Origin: Gigaspora margarita
Lineage: Eukaryota; Glomeromycota; Glomeromycetes; Diversisporales; Gigasporaceae
Direction of reading: 5' to 3'
Length of the DNA stretch: 64,000 bases
NCBI GenBank assembly: GCA_009809945.1
Contig: WTPW01000424.1
Location: forward strand, 105,494 to 169,493
Shown: positions 33,110 through 45,529 of the stretch, piece after piece
How the letters are laid out: each line of letters opens with the position of its first letter
Numbering within the stretch: position 1 is the first letter of the stretch
Program-made: the position numbers and the translations under genes
The notes under the pieces: model-generated
Database searches by the model: none
Seen by the model: only the letters and a program-made list of their open reading frames with translations
Told to the model about the DNA's origin: nothing

Positions 33110-33378
33110 CTAGTTATAACTGGCTTCTATTTTTTTTGACCAATCATTTCTAAGCAATAGAGAGTAGAAAGTAGCAGGTACAACTTCAACAGTAATAGGA
33201 ACAATTGTACTATCAATTTCTATAGATAAGTCTTGAATAATTTCTAAAAGACAAGCAGAGGTTTCAGTAGCAAATATAATAAGGCTAGTAGAGGCTTGTT
33301 CTATTTTTAATCCTAATTCTTGGGCTAATCTATGTGCAATTATGCTGATAGAGGCTTCACCATTAATAATAGTCTAAT
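33110..33378 (-). pseudogene. Retropepsin-like domain with mutated active site
   Basis: One open stretch of about 85 codons reads INGEASISIIAHRLAQELGL, later EIDSTIVPITVEVVPATFYS, then LLLRNDWSKKIEASYN. The hydrophobic pattern and the second LLLxNDW motif fit LTR-element aspartic proteases. The catalytic D-[TS]-G-A-S is replaced by N-G-E-A-S, so it would be inactive. A stop sits just upstream. Confidence 0.65.
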
Positions 33379-34032
33379 AGGATTTCTGGTTCAATTTGAT
33401 ATTGCATTTAACAAATATAGTATAAGCAGATATCTGGATCAAGTTTTTAGCAGTTTTTGCTTCTTTGTACAAATAAGAAAATAAAGTAGTATGAATAGAG
33501 GTATTGTTTAAAAGTATTTTTTATTTTTGTAGATTAAGGGACTGATTAGTAGAGGTACTATAGAGGTAGAGGGAGTTCTATTAAGATAATTAACATTTCT
33601 ATAGTAGGGTAAGGAAGTACGATTAAAGGGTCTTATGAAGAATTAGAGAATTTATCACAACTTCTAAAATAGTAGTTATCTCAGTTATTATGATTATCTC
33701 AATTTTATGAGTAGCTTCAGTCTCTTGTATAGTTATCTTAGTTTCTATTATAATTGTCTTAGCTTCAGGACCTGTTTCTATAAAAATTATCTTGGTAATA
33801 GTTATTATTGTTAGATTGTCTGTTTCTTTCTTGTTCTCGATTTTGATCATTTTTCTTAGTACGGTAGTGAGCAATGAAATGTCTAGTTCTATTACAATAG
33901 TGACAAGTAAAAAGTTGTTTGATTGGATTGGCTTGTTTAGGTGAGTCAATATAGTTGACAGAGAGATTAGAAGGTTGTTGCTTCTGGGCAAGATTAATAC
34001 TAAATTGGGCAATTTGGTCAGTTAATTGTTTA

Positions 34033-34346
34033 CTGTATAGTGCCAAAAATAAGCTATCTCCAAAAGAAGCTACCCTCCTTATTTTTTAAAATTTTTTAAA
34101 AAATTGTTAGCAGTCACTATATATAAAAGTCTAAATTTTACTAAGTAAACCTAAAAATGCAATTAAGTTAAGTTGTTTAGGACAATGAAATACACTTATA
34201 GTAAAAATTTGATAGCATTTGGACAACTTTTTATTAATACATTTTTTCAATTTTTCAAAAAAATTAACAATCTGAAAATAAGCTATTCTACGTTTTTTTG
34301 TATAACTTTTGGCCAAAAAAGGTAGTTTATTTTTGGTACTATACAG
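34033..34346. mobile_element. Mariner-like MITE (AAAATAAGCTACC family) in Gag
   Basis: CTGTATAGTGCCAAAAATAAG on the left, inverted at TTTTTGGTACTATACAG on the right, TA on both sides. Gag coding (KQLTDQIAQFSINLAQ) restarts directly after it on the minus strand, and the Met that opens the 33765-34046 frame is supplied by the MITE. Confidence 0.78.
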
Positions 34347-34410
34347 TAATAGTTTTGTCTATATTTGTAGTAAAAGTTTTTCAGTTTTCTATTTTTGTAC
34401 AGTGTCCATA

Positions 34411-34585
34411 GGACCCCGAATAATCTATGTGAGGTTATATTTGAGGATCATAGTAAAAATTTTTTCTGTTAGCGGTTCTACTTCGGTATATATTAGCTAC
34501 ATTTCAAATATCAGGTACCAACTTTGGTATCGGTTCCCAATTTTCGAAATGTAAGCTTTCAAAAAAATTTTTCGAACCAACGCTC

Positions 34586-34620
<35 letters not shown>

Positions 34621-35043
34621 AAANNNNNNNNNNNNNNNNNNNNNNNNNNNNNNNNNNNNNNNNNNNNNNNNNNNNNNNNNNNNNNNNNNNNNNNNNNNNN
34701 NNNNNNNNNNNNNNNNNNNNNNNNNNNNNNNNNNNNNNNNNNNNNNNNNNNNNNNNNNNNNNNNNNNNNNNNNNNNNNNNNNNNNNNNNNNNNNNNNNNN
34801 NNNNNNNNNNNNNAAAAAAAAAAAGTACCTGACTCTCACCATTCCCATTACCACTTTTCAAATATAACATTTGAAAAAATTACACTGTTACTATTCTTTC
34901 AAATATATTCATTTTGCCTATTATCCATTTTCAAATATAACCTTTTTGCCCAATATCTACTTTTCAAATATAACCTTTTTAAAAAAACAGCCCTCTGTTA
35001 GCGATTTTTCAAATATGATATTATATAGATTGTTCGGGGTCCT
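34411..35043. mobile_element. Mutator-like element with 9-bp TSD, contains an assembly gap
   Basis: TIR GGACCCCGAATAATCTATG on the left; the right end read inverted is AGGACCCCGAACAATCTATA. TSD GTGTCCATA at 34402-34410 and 35044-35052. Subterminal words TTTTCAAATATAACC recur. Gag coding flanks it. A 9-bp TSD suggests Mutator-like; no transposase was seen. Confidence 0.72.
34624..34813. other. Assembly gap (190 N) flanked by poly(A)
   Basis: N run bounded by a long A run on the left (34590-34623) and on the right; a homopolymer probably stopped assembly. Reading frames through it are meaningless. Confidence 0.98.
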
Positions 35044-35246
35044 GTGTCCATAGTGGTACCAAGATTAGCAGGTTCAGAGGCTTGAATGTTAATAGCAAAC
35101 TCAGGATGAAGTTCTTGGATAAAGAGTTGTTTCAAAAAGTCTTCAGAGAAAGCATTTTCTGGTCAACACGTTTCTTTAACTTGTGAAATTGGTTAATATT
35201 ATCAGAAAATTTTATATATAGATATTGATTAATATATAACACTTAA

Positions 35247-35612
35247 GTGGTAATCCGCAGTTAAAGGATCAAAATTTCATAGTGAAAATTAGCAGAGTTT
35301 TACTAATTGCCTTATATAGAAGTGGAATGCCGTACATTTCCGATCATAATAAAAAACCCTATAGTAAACAATCAATATATACTCATATCGTGTCATATAC
35401 TAACGCGATTTGAATGATTTAACTATCATTAGAATCAGAAAAGTTGGTTCTGCAAAGTTTAATTAGAAATTATAAAAGGTTTGCTTAGTAAAAAAAATGC
35501 CTTTATATGTAGAAAAGCCCTATTCGCATACTATAGAAATTTACTATTAAATTCTGCCGTAATTGATTATAAAATGAACATCATTTTTTACCCTTTATCT
35601 GCGATTTACCAC
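35247..35612. mobile_element. TTAA-flanked MITE, 366 bp
   Basis: GTGGTAATCCGCAGTTAAAGG on the left, CCCTTTATCTGCGATTTACCAC on the right, TTAA at 35243-35246 and 35613-35616. It contains GAATGATTTAACTATCATTAG, a diverged form of the module found in the Harbinger-like elements. Confidence 0.78.
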
Positions 35613-36089
35613 TTAATCGTTTTATATTAATTATAAAATATTGTTATATATCGATTAATTGAATAAAAATCGATATATGTGGAAGTCAGAGAAAAGGAAC
35701 AAATTATTTTTAGTAAAATTTTTTTAATTTTTAAATTTAAATATCTTAACAACTATTTAATCAAATTTGCTAAAAAAATTTTTATTTTAATCTTGAAATT
35801 ATATAGAATTAAAATAAAAAAAATTTATTAAATTTATTAAAATAGTTGTTAAGATATTTAATTTTAAAGTCAAGAAAACTTTTACTTAGAAAAAATTTGT
35901 TCCTTTTCTACTGACTCACCCTCATATACATATGTGCAGATTTGTAGAATTGGACCTTTTTTTGTAGATCCCTCAAATTATAATAAACCAATCAGAATTA
36001 TTAGATTAGACCACCAAAATCATAACTTTGCACTATATAATACGGATTCACATACACATCAAAAAGTTTTTTTTTATTAATCTACCTTT

Positions 36090-36660
36090 TTATCTTACCT
36101 TCGCTTGTCGTAGTAGGAGACGTTGCTTGTAGGTGTCATATTCGTAGGTGTCATCGTTTGACATAAGTGTCATCATCATAGGTGTAATTGCTTGTATACG
36201 TTGTTACTTGTAAGTTTTGTCATTTGTAGGTACCATCGCTTGTAGGTTTCGTCACTTGTTATTGTCTAGTAGCATCTTTGTTGTTGACATTTTGTTGCTT
36301 GTGGTTAATTGGCATTGTTGTTTATAGGTTTCTTCGCATTTACTGATACATTCACTGTTGGTATTCATATTTTGTAGCTTCTTACTTCCATTTATCTTTT
36401 CTGCTAATGCAATTCTGTTGATGTGTGGTGTTTTAGGTCCCTTGTGCCTGATGCCATTTACTATTATTGTGTTGGTGTAACTAACTAGCAAGGTCTTGTA
36501 AGACATAGTTTTGGCAAGTTTTTAATATATGAAACGGCGATAGTAGACTTTTCTTGTAGTCTAGATTAGGGTTAGATTGGATAGGTGGTTAGTAGTAAAT
36601 TAGAGTGAGATTAGGGTGAGATTAGGCTGTAGTAGGTTTTAGCAGTGCGATTTAGTATAT
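36090..36660. repeat. GCTTGTAGGTGTC short repeats followed by TTAGG-like words
   Basis: Degenerate words CGTTGCTTGTAGGTGTCAT at 36110-36260. Then AGATTAGGGTTAGATT and GAGATTAGGGTGAGATTAGG at 36560-36625. The ORF at 36252-36506 on the minus strand has no recognisable family. The same pairing of a 9-12-bp GTCGTTGG-like repeat with TTAGG-like words occurs in the hAT-like element at 40174. Confidence 0.5.
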
Positions 36661-38039
36661 AATAAAAACCTACGGTTACGAGGAAATAACTAGCAATTTT
36701 TTGATAAAAAAAAATGTGCTAAACTAGAAATGGAAAATATTTTAAAAGTGTTTTAAAAAAACATGATAATAAAAATATGTTTATTAAAATTAAATGTTTT
36801 AAATACTATAATACATTTGACGCAATAATAATGATCTATTTATTTATTTATTCTTAAGATATAAATTCATTCAAGAGTTATAAAAATTCTACGACACTAA
36901 ATTAACCAACCGGAAGTAGCATTTTAGTTTTAACTGAATTCTAATCTCAGTACCAATATTTTAAAATTGTTTTTTTTTCTATTCCTAGGCTAAGTTATCA
37001 TCCACTAATTAAAGATTGGGCACCAATCTATAAATTTGTGTTTGAGAGTACTCAAAGCAAAACTGCTAGACGGATTCCAAGCTGGGATAAATCTGGGTCA
37101 AATTGTTATATTAAAAAGCTCATGCAAAATTAAATAATAAAAAAATGATGGCAGAAAGAAGCACCTTAAAAAGAACTAGAAAAGAAAATAATATCAAGAT
37201 TCGATAACAGGTGCAGTTCTGAAAAAAATGTGCAAATAAAATAGTAGGCATAAAATGGCAGGCACTGTAAATGTTACAAACTTGAATAGAATAATTAAAA
37301 ATTGGGCTCCGACTTATTAATTTGGTGCTTGAGAGCACTCTAAATTGGTGTGAATAAAATGATAAATATAATATAGTGGTTACTATAAATATTATAAAAC
37401 GATAGTAAGTGTCATAAACTTAATAGTATAAACTTGAACGACAATTAAAATTGAAATAACAAAATTTACTAGCTGTTCGAGTTATTAATAGAACTTCTAC
37501 ATATTAAATAAACATACTTTAAAGACTGCTACTTGAAGACTTGCTATGAGTAAGTGAACTGATTATTCTGCCAATCCACTGATTATTTTGTATATAAGTT
37601 CTTCTAGGTATAAACTATACGTTTATAAATTTTGGTAGTCTTTGCATTCATCTATCGGTCCTTGTAGTACGTTTTGTCTTAAATTATATATGATCTACTA
37701 TTAAATCAATTTTAGGGTATTATACAGATTAGCAGATATGATCTATAATCGATATATATCATTTTTTATCTTAAATTATTATATATCTATAAATCGATTA
37801 TAATTGTAATTATTATTATTTTTTTTAATGTTAAAGGTAAGACCATGCTTTTATCTTTATTAAATTTAATAGAAACTTTTTACAAAACAAAAACTTCATT
37901 GCTTAAATCTATTGTTAAGAGTAAAAACTCAGACATATATCTAAATATAATTTAAATACTTATCTGCGGCCTAAACCTTATAATTGTAATTATTTGAAAT
38001 AATATATAACGATTATCAGATCTTTAATGATTACATAAT
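36661..38039. other. AT-rich interior of the composite insertion, nothing recognised
   Basis: No open frame with protein-like composition. Two similar short blocks near 37012 and 37298 (AATTAAAGATTGGGCACC and its diverged partner) hint at an old inverted or direct repeat. Confidence 0.4.
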
Positions 38040-39300
38040 GTTTTGACCCATCACGAAAATTCCAACCTGGATTACCAGGTAAAAAAAAAATAAAAAAAAT
38101 AAATGCCAATTAAAGCAAATTAAAAAAAATTATCTTGTTGAAAAAAAAAAGCATCAGTATTTATTTTTACTTCTTTCTCCCTTTTTCTCTCTTTCTTTTT
38201 TTCTTTCTCCCTCTTTTTCTCTCTTCTTTTTTTTCTCTCTCCCTTTTTTTTTTTTCCTTTTCTTCTCTTTTTCTTTTTTTTTCTTCTTTTTTTTTTTTTT
38301 AATATTTCAAATACTTTCAAAATATTTTAGAACTGGGAAATCAAGTTGAATCAGTAGATTTGTACCCTGGATCATACCAAGGGCATGTTTGACTAATATT
38401 TTTGAAATGTTTAGAAATGTTTCAATGATTATAGTACAAGATCAGATTAGATCTTTGTTTATTTTTTTTTGTTTATAATTTAGATCTTCTATCAATTTTA
38501 CATTGTTTTTTTGTTTTTGTTTTGTCTTTTTTTTTGGTTTCATTTCGTTTTATTTAATTTCATTTAGTTTCATTTTGCTCTTTCTTTTATTTATTATTTT
38601 TTAATTTTTTTTTATTTTATTTCTACAAAAAACACCAACTCTAACTTTTGGTACTTTGCAAGAAATCTAATGACTTTTCAAAACTATACGCTAGCCAACT
38701 CAGCCTTTCGACACATTGCAAGAACACACAACTGATTTTACTAACAATTTCTAAATTTCAAAAAATGCTTCTTTAGAGAAATAAAGATTTAGTTAGTGCT
38801 TTATTTTTTTTTATTTGATATTTTTTGTTCTTTTTGTTTTTGTTTTTGTTTTTTTTTTATTTTTTTTTTATTAATTTATTTTATTCATGAGAAAAATAAC
38901 CTAGGCTTTTTCATACTTTGCAAGCAAACCCAGACTTTTCTGACACTTTGCAAAACTATATGCAACTTGATTTTGGCAATTTCTATCATGAACTCTACTT
39001 TAGAGAAATAGAAATTTGGGGTTTTATTTTTTTTATTCAGTTTGCTTACATTTCATCTTTTTTGTTTGTTTTTTATTTAATTTTTATTTGTTTTATTTAT
39101 TTTGGCACATTGTGAAAACCTTTAACAATTTCTGAATTGCAAGAAATGAATGCTTACTTTAGAGAAATAGAGATTTAGGGCTTCATTTATTTTTTTTATT
39201 TAGTTTGCTTATATTTTTGTTTTTTGTTTTTTTTTTTTTTTTTTTACTTATTTTTTTTAATTTTATTTTATTTATTTCTGACTTTCTTTGGATTATGCTT
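38040..39300. repeat. Low-complexity repeat, left member of an inverted pair
   Basis: T-rich sequence with recurrent ACTTTGCAAG, GAGAAATAGAGATTTAGGG-type words. It matches 46440-47650 in inverted orientation, including ATCAGATTAGATCTTTGTTT and TTCTATCAATTTTACATTG (here) against their complements. The KKRRKKKKK frame at 38120-38320 is a shadow of this pyrimidine run. Confidence 0.65.
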
Positions 39301-40173
39301 TTTAATTAAATATTAGCAAGTGGTATAATTCATCAATCATTACAATTTTATTGTTTGTTGTGCTTGTTATTTTTTTTATTATTTTTTATGTTTTTTGTTT
39401 TTTTTTATAATAATATATAATAAAAATATATAATAATAATAAATAAATAAATAATTTTATACTAAATTGTGAAAACTTGCAAATATTGATTAAAAATGTA
39501 TATTTAATTTAAAATATAATATATAATAATAATAAATAAAAAAATAAAATTTTTTAATAAATTGTGAAGCCTTGCGAAAATCTTTAAAATATTTAAAAAT
39601 TTGCAAAAAGCATGATTATGTGAATATAATATTATTAATTAATATTATATCAGATATATATCGATTAATATCTATATTAAATATATATTGATTACTATTA
39701 CTATCGATAGAAATCAGCAAAGGTGTTGGGTATTGATATATATCTTATCAGTTAGTAATCGATATATATTTATATATAAAATTTGCTGATAATATTTATT
39801 AACAGAGTTAGCACCTTGTTTGATTTCGAAGAGTTGTTTTTGCTACATAGCTTTTTGCTTGGGAGTAACAAATCGAGCCTTAAAGAGATGTTTAAAACTA
39901 GTAACTATATTGTTGGTATTACTAAAAGCAATAGGAGCATTTGCAAGAAAGGATTACCAGTCTAAGACAATTTCTTTTAAATATATAGTGACAAGTTCTA
40001 ATTTACAAGCACTATTCTATTAGTTGGCAATAGTAGCATATTTAAATTTGGAATACTATTTAAGTAGGTCTTGGGTTTTGTCACTATTAAAGAAATTAAC
40101 AGATAGAAGTTCTTTTCAGGTTCTCCATTTGTTATTGCAATTGATAGGGCATTAATGGCATTAGCAGCATCAG

Positions 40174-41656
40174 TAGTGTTCCGCACAGATCAGATCAGAC
40201 AGATATTTTAAAAGATCCAGATCTAATCTGAAAACTGGATCGGATCCATGTTCAGATCTGAATTTCGAAGCCAAAGATCCAAATCCAGATTCAGATCCGA
40301 TATAGTTATACAACTAACACGATATAATTGGTTAATTGATTATCATTTGATGATCAGTTTATTTTTTTTTTATAAGTAAATTTTTTCTAATAATATCTTT
40401 GTCGCTATTGGAACCGTCGTTGGAGCCATCGTTGGAGTCTTCGCTAAAGTTGTCGCCAGAGTCATCGTTGGTATTGGTGAGATTATATTTTTTATGTTCT
40501 TGTTAATTTTGCTGCCTCGTTATTGCCATTGTTGGTGCTTTTACATAACAACAGACCTATTTTTTTCTCATTAATAAAGTTGTCGCTGGGAGTCGTCATA
40601 TATACATCGTTATTGTTTGGTATTGGTGTGATTTCAGCAATATCCAGTATCATTATTTTTTGGAGTTTCACACTATAACTAACCTTTTTACTTGTTAATA
40701 GTGTAATATTGTTATCACTAAAGTCATTGTATATGGTGTCGTCGTTGTTTGGAATTAGCGTTGGACTTTGTTGATTTCGCTGTTGTTGAAGTTTTCACTA
40801 TTATGATTGGTGTATTCTGTCGCTTTTGGGTGTTGATGTAGGTAGCATTTAGTGTTAGTTAGTTAGTTATTAGTATAGTCTGTCGCTTTTGGGTTGTTGA
40901 TGTAGCATTTATTGTTAGTTAGTGGTTAGGATCGTTGATGTAGCATTTAGTATTAGTTAGGGTTAGGGTTAGTTAGCGATTAGGGTTAGGATTAGTGTTA
41001 GTTAGTGGTTAGAATTAAAGATAGATTTAGGGTATAATTAGGTTAGGGGTTAATTAGTAAATAAACATGTATATGTGCCGTACTTTTTTAAAAATAAAGA
41101 TAACATTGGCAAATAATTGAAAATTTAAAAGACTTATCAGTTGAGTATTTTTATATGGGTGTATTAAAAATTGTACGACTTTAGTAATAATGACCCGGAT
41201 AATTATAAAAAAGGTGGCACTATTAAACCGGACATTTTTTTGGGCTGGCTCAAAAGAATGTTTAGTTTAATAGTGCCACCTTTTTTATAATTATCCAGAG
41301 CCCTAAGATTTGTGTTGACATTACAATTGATATGCAACAATTTGATTGGTAGACCTTGTGATGTTAAACAATTTATTAACGTCTATATAAAATTAAAGTT
41401 AGTAAAGCAAGTTCGCATATCAAATTCATAAGATTTATTATCATTACATTGTAATCGAAATGATGACGGTTTATATTAACCAATCAAAGTCTACATAACA
41501 CAACCAATCAGCGTGAACGGATCCAAACGGATCCAAACAGATCTTCAGATCGAATCCTCTGGATCCAGCAGATCTTATAAATCATGGATCTGATCCAATT
41601 TGAAATACCGGATCTGGATCAGATCCGGATCTTGGATCGGATCTTGCGGAACACTA
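40174..41656. mobile_element. hAT-like element with GATC-rich codewords
   Basis: TAGTGTTCCGCACAGATCAG on the left, GATCTTGCGGAACACTA on the right, perfect 8-bp TSD AGCATCAG (40166-40173, 41657-41664). Subterminal 100 bp on both sides repeat GATCCAGATCTGA-type words. Interior: GTCGTTGGAGCCATCG repeats (40410-40470), TTAGTTAG/TTAGGG words (40850-41045) and a GGCACTATTAAAC hairpin (41208-41285). A Gag gene is interrupted. There is no transposase. Confidence 0.88.
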
Positions 41657-42536
41657 AGCATCAGTTAAAGCTCGGTTACTCATATTAGAAGGTAAATTGA
41701 TTACAGGTGGGTTGAGTATAAATAAGTTGATTGCAAGTGGTGGATTAGTTGGAGATAGTAGATTGACTACAGATGGTGATAAGAGGGTACTTGGTTTTCT
41801 TTAGTAGTTTCTGGAGCAGTGTTAGATAGATGTTGATTTAATTCAAAAGTAGTAGTAGTCTTAAAGAATTGTTCAAGATCAACTTCTAGTTGTCAGGGTG
41901 TTAAGGTTATAGGACTTGTAGTTAAACTAATATATTGAAGTTGAGGAGAGTGAGAACTAGTAGTACTATGATTATCATCAAAAAGAGATAGGTTGGGGCT
42001 AGAAAAATAAGCAACAAGGGTATTAAGATAAGATGTAATAGTGAGGTTTTGACTAGGTGTTTTAGCAATAAAAGAGCCAAAGTCTAAGTAAGGATTATAT
42101 GGTCGATTGTCAAGTTCAGGTTCTGAATCAAAATAATAGTTGAAAACAGTATAATTTTCAAAGTCAATAGGAGATAGAGTAGTGCAATTGACGTATCATT
42201 GAAGAAGATCAAGAGCAATTTTTCCTGGGTTTACAATTTCTATTTGGTAGCAATAGCTAAAAATAATATCTTGGATACAAGCACAGATTGTAGAAGAGTC
42301 TTGGGTAGCAGTTAGGTGAGCAAAGTTGTCAGTAGTTTGTGTACTATAAGTATTAGCATGATAGGTACTAGAAAACCAACATCAAAATCTTCCAAATAGT
42401 ATTTGCAAAAATATTCAACCACTGGTTCTAGAAGGAGGGTCATACTTTTGACAAGAAAGATCAGGAGCATTTAATTGAAGAGAAGAAAAAGAAAAAGCAG
42501 AATTCTGGTGATGTTCTAATAGATAATTTCTAATAT

Positions 42537-42885
42537 GGGGCCTTTGTAGTAGAAAGGGCAGATATGTTAATATATATAATTTTAAGATAATTGAATTTAA
42601 TCATTTGTTTTGATTTTTGGACTGATCTGGATCAATCAAAATTCACAATTTTGATTGGTTAAAGATAATATGTGATTAACAGGTAATTTTGTGAGGTGCT
42701 TGGCTTCAACCTCGCACAACTTTCTTTTACATTACATATCTTGATTTTTTATTATACAAATTGACTTTTATTTATAATTGAAAAATATTGGTTACATTGA
42801 AATTTATCAAAATTTAATAAAAACTCAATTTTTCATTTTTGGGTCGTATCCGCCCTTTCTACTGCAAAGCCCCCATATATTGATT
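42537..42885. mobile_element. TIR element with GGGGC ends, 350 bp
   Basis: GGGGCCTTTGTAGTAGAAAGG on the left and the inverted CCTTTCTACTGCAAAGCCCCC on the right. AT-rich centre. TSD short (TAT or ATAT) and ambiguous. No ORF. Confidence 0.6.
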
Positions 42886-43185
42886 ATATATTTCATTGAT
42901 GTTAGTAAGGGGGCTTCTAGAAATTACATAATTTTTTAGTGGATGGGTAGGGTTCCGAAAATATTAGGTTATAATTATAATTCTGATCAAAATTTTATAA
43001 TTCTAACCAAAAGTATAAAATTATAAAATTATAAATAACTAATGCTTTACTGAACCAATTTAGATGATTTAACTACCAAAATGTTCGTCTCACTGAGACG
43101 ATTCTAACAAGCCCAAAATCATTAAAATCTAATCACAGGGTCCCAAGATCATTCAACTTTTGTATAATTTTAATAGTGATTTTTT

Positions 43186-44557
43186 TTTTTTTTGTATCAA
43201 AGTTTTCGCTCTGGGAAAAGGCTTTTATTCAAGTAAATCAGATCATGGGCGCCTCCAGAGTAGAGTGGTGGGCATGGGGTTCATGGGCATGCCCCCTTAT
43301 GCATGCCCCTGGGCATGCCTTCAGGCATGCCTTTAAACCAAAGGGCATGCCTATATCACATGATCAGATATAGTACCTAAGAATAAATCAATTTGTATAA
43401 TCGTACTCTTACTTGCTAATTTAATACAAATAAATAAACTTAAATATATAGCATCAATTTGAAAAGTTTAAATGATTTTATACTCACCATTAATTTAATG
43501 TGAATAAATAACCTTAAATGACAAAATGAAAATACGAACTTTGAATAATATATCTTAAATAAACCTAATACATACTGCTAATAGTTTATTTTAAATGATC
43601 TTTATATACTATGCTAATATGAATAAATAAACTTAAATGAATAGGTATTGTAATACTTGTAAACTGTATTAATACATCAAAACCCTAGGTATCAATATCT
43701 GTATAACTATTGGATAGTAAAAAAAATTTAGATATTTTTTCCAAAAGTTTGATTTATAAGCATAATAAAATTGGTATTTAGATTTTCAGAATTTTTTTTT
43801 TTTATATTAAAGGGCATGCCCGGGCATAGGGATGCATGCCTCTAGTCTAAGGCATGCCCCCTAGGCATGTCTTAAAATTTTTTCGTGCCCACCACCCTAC
43901 TCCAGGGGCACCTTAGTATTTGTTATATTGATGAGAGTACAACTAGCCATACCTGCAACTTTTGGTTGCCTATTTAAATAGCCACCCGAAGGTCCTGCAC
44001 TAGCTGCTATACCTGCAACCCGCATACTGGCATTGCCTATTTAAACCTTCTGGTCTCTGCTCTTCCTGCCAAGTCCTTCTTGTATCACCAGTACAGTCCT
44101 CCGTTATATAAGTCAGTCAAGACCAGTTCTGGATATATCGCAGAATCCTCTTAGGACTAGTTTATCCTAGCAGAACACTCAGTAGAGCAGTTTCTGTCCC
44201 ACACAGATATTATCTATGCTTCGGTAACTTACGCTACCTACTTCCACTTTTGTAAGGTTCACTCCTATCCCGATACCCACCACAACCTTCCTATTGGTCC
44301 TTCCTCAGTATCTCCAAACTTCCAAACCAGTTAGTCTGGAAGGGTTGGTCGGCCCGGCTTTAGGTGCTGAATGGACTCCCTCCCCTTGGTACATGTTGCC
44401 AAAACACATGTCCTTTTCTTCTGGTGCGACTCCGGCAGCTAGGTTAGTGGACCCCCTCCTCAAGGATCTTGTCATCCAGTTCTTTGACTCCAGTTTCTAA
44501 TATTCCAATTATGGTAGCACCATCAAAGATCTTTGCTAATTTCTTACTTAGGACTTC
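43186..44557 (-). mobile_element. SINE family B copy, split by a hAT-like element
   Basis: Poly(T) at the left is the tail; 13-bp TSD ATAGTGATTTTTT at 43173-43185 and 44558-44570. The body matches 3104-3444 (TTTTATTCAAGTAAATCAGA, GAGAGTACAACTAGCC, GTACAGTCCTCCGTTATATA), and its 5' part matches 58261-59003 near TAGTACCATCA-like words. No tRNA head is visible. The frame 44294-44500 has no known family. Confidence 0.82.
43261..43899. mobile_element. hAT-like element with GGCATGCC codewords
   Basis: TAGAGTGGTGGGCATGG on the left, CGTGCCCACCACCCTA on the right; TSD CTCCAGAG / CTCCAGGG, 7 of 8. Subterminal parts are dense in GGCATGCC. Removing it restores the SINE word CCTCCAGGGGCACC that is intact at 3175. 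Confidence 0.82.
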
Positions 44558-45191
44558 ATAGTGATTTTTTAGAATTACTAAGTCTTTAATATTGAATAAC
44601 TTTTGATCTGCTGGCCCTTTTGGATGATTTAACTACCAAAATGTTCATCTCAGTGAGACAATTTTAACAAGCCCAAAATTGCTAAATTCTAATCACAGGA
44701 TTCCAAGATCGATAAAGATTTGTATTGTTAAACAAACAATAAAATCTTTATCGCTCTTGGAATCCTGTAATTAGAATTCAGCGATTTTGGGCTTGTTAGA
44801 ATCGTCTTACTGAGACGAACATTTTGGTAGTTAAATCATCCAAAACGGGCCAGTAGATCAAAAATTATTCAATATTAAAGATAATTACTTAGTAATTCTA
44901 AAAAATCACTATTAAAATTACACAAAAGTTGAACAATCTTGGGACCTTGTAATTAGATTTTAACAATTTTGGGCTTGTTAGAATCTTCTCAGTGAGATGA
45001 ACATTTTGGTAATTAAATCATCTAAATGGTCCAGTAGAGCAATAGTTATTATCAATTTCATAAATTGAACATATGAATAAATTTTAAAAATATAAAATTT
45101 GATTGGCTAATAGAGTATCAGATGTGAGTGGGTGAGATAAAATTTTGAAATTTATTAGTAACAAAAATATTATATAATTTTTGAAAGCCCC

Positions 45192-45510
45192 TAATTAAAT
45201 GCTTTATGACTTCTGAGCTAAGTCTTTAAAGTGGTTAATTGTTAGTAGTGTTTTTTAGTAAATACAATTACTAGAATATAGCAGCTAAGAGCAAATTGCA
45301 AAAAGAAGAAAGTAGATAAATTTCTAGATAAATAAATAGTAGCAATGAAGAATAACTAGTAGCAAGATAGAATTAAACAATAGCAAAGAAGTATTAATAG
45401 TAGCCAGATAAGATAATAATAGCAAGTATAGAAAAGAGAGTTCTTTTTGGATGAATAGCAGCAAAAGTAGAATAAGTAGTTTTTAATAATATTCAAATAT
45501 ATTAAAAGTT
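45192..45510 (-). other. Leader region of the Ty3-like element, AGCAAT-rich
   Basis: Between the putative primer-binding site and the Gag remnants (after removing two insertions). Degenerate AGTAGCAAT words; no frame with protein-like content. Confidence 0.35.
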
Positions 45511-45527
45511 TCTGCCAGAAGGCACCA
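45511..45527 (-). promoter_or_regulatory. Putative tRNA primer-binding site
   Basis: Minus strand reads TGGTGCCTTCTGGCAGA, beginning TGG two bases after a CA that ends a possible LTR. Its complement ends in ..GGCACCA, as a mature tRNA 3' end does. The matching tRNA was not identified. Confidence 0.45.
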
Positions 45528-45529
45528 AA

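Larger units (their letters stand above)
35215..39777. mobile_element. Composite insertion in the Gag gene (boundaries tentative)
   Basis: Gag coding stops at about 39785 and resumes near 35200, so 4.6 kb was inserted. Left edge TATATATAGATATTGATTAAT, right edge with ATATATATCGATTACT on the other strand; AAAATTT occurs at both junctions. Inside are a TTAA MITE, a CTTGTAGGTGTC repeat with TTAGG-like words and a low-complexity repeat arm. There is no transposase. Confidence 0.45.
32944..42530 (-). pseudogene. Ty3-like Gag-protease polyprotein, shattered by insertions
   Basis: Minus-strand coding remnants, read right to left. An N-terminal part (about 42530-41670) has NPYLDFGSFIAKTPSQNL and LEVDLEQFFKTTTTFELNQH. 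The Gag core (40165-39785) has FKYATIANQ, TSFKHLFKARFVTPKQKAM and KQLFEIKQGANSVN. It continues at 35200-35060 (SEDFLKQLFIQELHPEFAIN, ASEPANLGTTMD). Near 33855-33910, CHYCNRTRHFIAHYR is a zinc knuckle whose last Cys is Tyr. A retropepsin-like domain ends it. Insertions at 40174, 35215, 34411 and 34033 lie between these pieces and coding continues on either side. No RT, RNase H or integrase was found in the window. Confidence 0.72.
42909..45191. mobile_element. Harbinger-like element, TSD TAA, carrying a SINE that carries a hAT-like element
   Basis: GGGGGCTTCTAGAAATTACAT on the left, inverted ATAATTTTTGAAAGCCCC on the right, TAA on both sides (42906-42908, 45192-45194). It contains the GTCTCACTGAGACG module near 43088, 44650, 44808 and 44990. 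The same TIR begins again at 63752. No transposase. Confidence 0.8.

Noticed and set aside
33623-34012. 129-codon isoleucine/threonine-rich ORF
   Set aside because: It is an out-of-frame reading of the Gag zinc-knuckle region and the repetitive sequence after it.
34504-34870. ORFs across the N run at 34624-34813
   Set aside because: Most of their length is N; the rest is poly(A) and transposon end.
38120-38320. Lysine-rich minus-strand ORF
   Set aside because: Direct reading of a C/T microsatellite; no protein-like complexity.
40848-41045. Telomere or internal telomeric repeat (TTAGGG)
   Set aside because: The words are degenerate (TTAGTTAG, TTAGGGTTAG mixed) and lie inside a hAT-like element with its own TSD.
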